Notes under the pieces: generated by a model
The model's input: the letters and a program-made list of their open reading frames with translations, nothing else
Databases searched by the model: none
Told to the model about the DNA's origin: nothing
Assembly (NCBI GenBank): GCA_947588775.1
Contig: CANPZQ010000040.1
Location: 1-13,613, forward strand
Direction of reading: 5' to 3'
DNA: 13,613 bases
Origin: an uncultured Clostridia bacterium
Lineage (GTDB): Bacteria; Bacillota; Clostridia; Oscillospirales; Ruminococcaceae
Translations under genes and position numbers: made by a program
Shown: piece by piece, positions 12,583-13,613 of the stretch
Layout: each line of letters opens with the position of its first letter
Position numbering within the stretch: the stretch's first letter is position 1

Positions 12583-13134
12583 ATGACAACATCTGAAAAG
12601 CTGCAAAGGCTCCGCCGGAGGGAGGGGCTTACGCAGGAACAGTTTGCCGAAAAAATCGGCGTTTCGCGACAGGCTCTTTCAAAGTGGGAGAGCGGCGACG
12701 CACTCCCCGACGCCGTGAACCTTTTAAGTATCAGCCAAATCTTCGGCGTGAGCGTCGACAGCCCTATTAAGGACAAGCTCGGGCTCGATAAGCCGCACGG
12801 CTTTCCCGTCAAAAAGCTTGCTTTCAGGATAGCCGGCGCATGGCTGGTACTTATTCCCTGCCTGATTACTCTCGGAATGGCCGTCTACGCTTCGGCAACC
12901 GACGCGTTCTGGGTAATCCGCTCCGACGGAATGCGCGGAAACCTAATGTCGATGCCCCTGCCCGACGACGGCGCGCAGTTTTCAATTAAGCTCTACAGCG
13001 GCCTCTTCGCCTTTCTTTTCCAGGAAAATCTCTGGTGGTTCTTCGGGATACTTGTCGCCGTCGCCGCCGCCGGCGTGATAATATTCGCCCTCCCCGAGCT
13101 GAAACGCCTTTTCAGCAAACGCAAACGCGCATAA
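12583..13134 (+). CDS. Membrane-anchored XRE-family regulator
   Basis: 183 residues. An N-terminal Cro/C1-type helix-turn-helix (about 5-60) reads LQRLRRREGLTQEQFAEKIGVSRQALSKWESGDALPD. After a short linker come two hydrophobic segments (about 80-103 and 150-171), with a polar segment between them and a basic tail, LKRLFSKRKRA. This architecture suggests a DNA-binding domain tethered to the inner membrane that may sense an envelope or membrane signal; target and ligand are unknown. The start at 12583 is chosen because AAGGAGG is eight bases before it; the earlier in-frame ATG at 12577 is only two bases from that site. It has its own promoter and is monocistronic, ending at a bidirectional terminator shared with the convergent peptidase gene. 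Confidence 0.9.
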   Translation: MTTSEKLQRLRRREGLTQEQFAEKIGVSRQALSKWESGDALPDAVNLLSISQIFGVSVDSPIKDKLGLDKPHGFPVKKLAFRIAGAWLVLIPCLITLGMAVYASATDAFWVIRSDGMRGNLMSMPLPDDGAQFSIKLYSGLFAFLFQENLWWFFGILVAVAAAGVIIFALPELKRLFSKRKRA

Positions 13135-13140
13135 AACACC

Positions 13141-13167
13141 AAAAGCAGACGAACCCGTCTGCTTTTT
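13141..13167. terminator. Bidirectional rho-independent terminator
   Basis: AAAAGCAGACG-AACC-CGTCTGCTTTTT: a GCAGACG/CGTCTGC stem with A-run before and T-run after, so it can work for the + strand xre gene and the convergent - strand peptidase gene. Confidence 0.88.
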
Positions 13168-13223
13168 GCGTATAGACATACATATTGAATTCATCTTACT
13201 ATCGTAATTGCTCTTACTCGGCA

Positions 13224-13613
13224 TTATAATACTCCCGATTCGAGTATTTCTAATTTCGGAACGTCACAGTCTATCTCCGTCAACGCTCCGGTGGGAAGTA
13301 TAGTCATAGGCGTTCTGTGAATGAAATCCACATTTTCCAATATAACCATGTCCGGCCTGTGAACTTCCTTACAGATAACCTTAATGATTGTTTCCTCGCT
13401 GTCCTTATCAAGAGGCCCCGTGAGCACGGCTTTCGCCTTATCAAAAGCTCCGGCCGCGGCAAATGCGCGAAGTTGGTGCAATCCGGCCGATTTACTGCCG
13501 TAAACGCTTTCGTGTTCCAACGCGATAACGGAATCCTCCCATATATCGGGACCGGGGAAATACTTCGTCCCCATTATCTGCCAAAGAGGCCCTCCGCAAA
13601 CCGCGATAACATG
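13224..13613 (-). CDS. S66-family peptidase (LD-carboxypeptidase/MccF-like), 3' part
   Basis: The last 129 codons of a gene that runs off the right edge; the frame stays open to the last base. S66 serine peptidases trim the tetrapeptide of recycled murein (LdcA) or cleave microcin C-type acyl-adenylates (MccF). The visible C-terminal domain has GGPLWQIMGTKYFP, a glutamate-containing strand DSVIALEHESV, a helix-and-strand segment AFAAAGAFDKAKAVLTGPL, and NVDFIHRTPMTILPTGALTEID. The Glu and His in the last two strands fit the Ser-Glu-His triad; the nucleophile Ser would be in the missing N-terminal half. The histidine motif is usually GH and reads IH here. GTKYFP and TPMTILPTGA look nearer the MccF-like branch than LdcA, but this is a judgement by eye. 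Confidence 0.85.
   Translation of the reverse strand, partial: HVIAVCGGPLWQIMGTKYFPGPDIWEDSVIALEHESVYGSKSAGLHQLRAFAAAGAFDKAKAVLTGPLDKDSEETIIKVICKEVHRPDMVILENVDFIHRTPMTILPTGALTEIDCDVPKLEILESGVL

Overview
The window looks like chromosome of a GC-rich, low-synteny Clostridia-type Bacillota, perhaps a gut or environmental Oscillospirales/Christensenellales relative. Reasons: strong AGGAGG-type ribosome sites, TTGACA/TATAAT promoters, ECF-transporter S components (BioY, QueT), RqcH, a preQ1 riboswitch and HicB and XRE regulators. Taxonomy is inference; there is no marker gene.

Left half (118-8133, all + strand): HAD hydrolase, tRNA-dihydrouridine synthase, Nif3-like protein, RqcH, a small membrane protein, PheA (chorismate mutase/prephenate dehydratase/ACT) and BioY. 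A rho-independent terminator follows bioY. Only nif3-rqcH-membrane protein are tightly spaced. The other gaps are filled by short palindromic repeats. Middle (8134-9216): two AT-richer tandem palindromes, then queT under a clear promoter plus a preQ1-I riboswitch whose pseudoknot hides the Shine-Dalgarno. Right half: on the - strand an orphan hicB with a self-operator-like palindrome inside its promoter, and a MATE exporter-RadC-like pair; then a + strand membrane-anchored XRE regulator, convergent with the 3' part of an S66 (LD-carboxypeptidase/MccF-like) peptidase that runs off the right edge.

The most unusual content is between the genes. Fourteen complete copies and one truncated copy of a ~80-84 bp palindromic element (called family 1 here) sit in five intergenic gaps and at the left edge. 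Each has 15-17 nt complementary arms around a core with at least four G-runs separated mostly by single bases, a strong G-quadruplex motif. Arm sequences differ between copies yet stay complementary, and within every cluster the copies strictly alternate in orientation, like REP/BIME elements. A second 61-62 bp palindrome (family 2; three copies), a conserved hairpin linker and a pyrimidine-rich linker accompany them. No transposase or RAYT gene is in the window.

The genes are mostly housekeeping or transport and do not form one pathway. Protein-level oddities are a PheA mutase domain lacking several catalytic residues, and a RadC-like protein without the metal-binding HxH motif.
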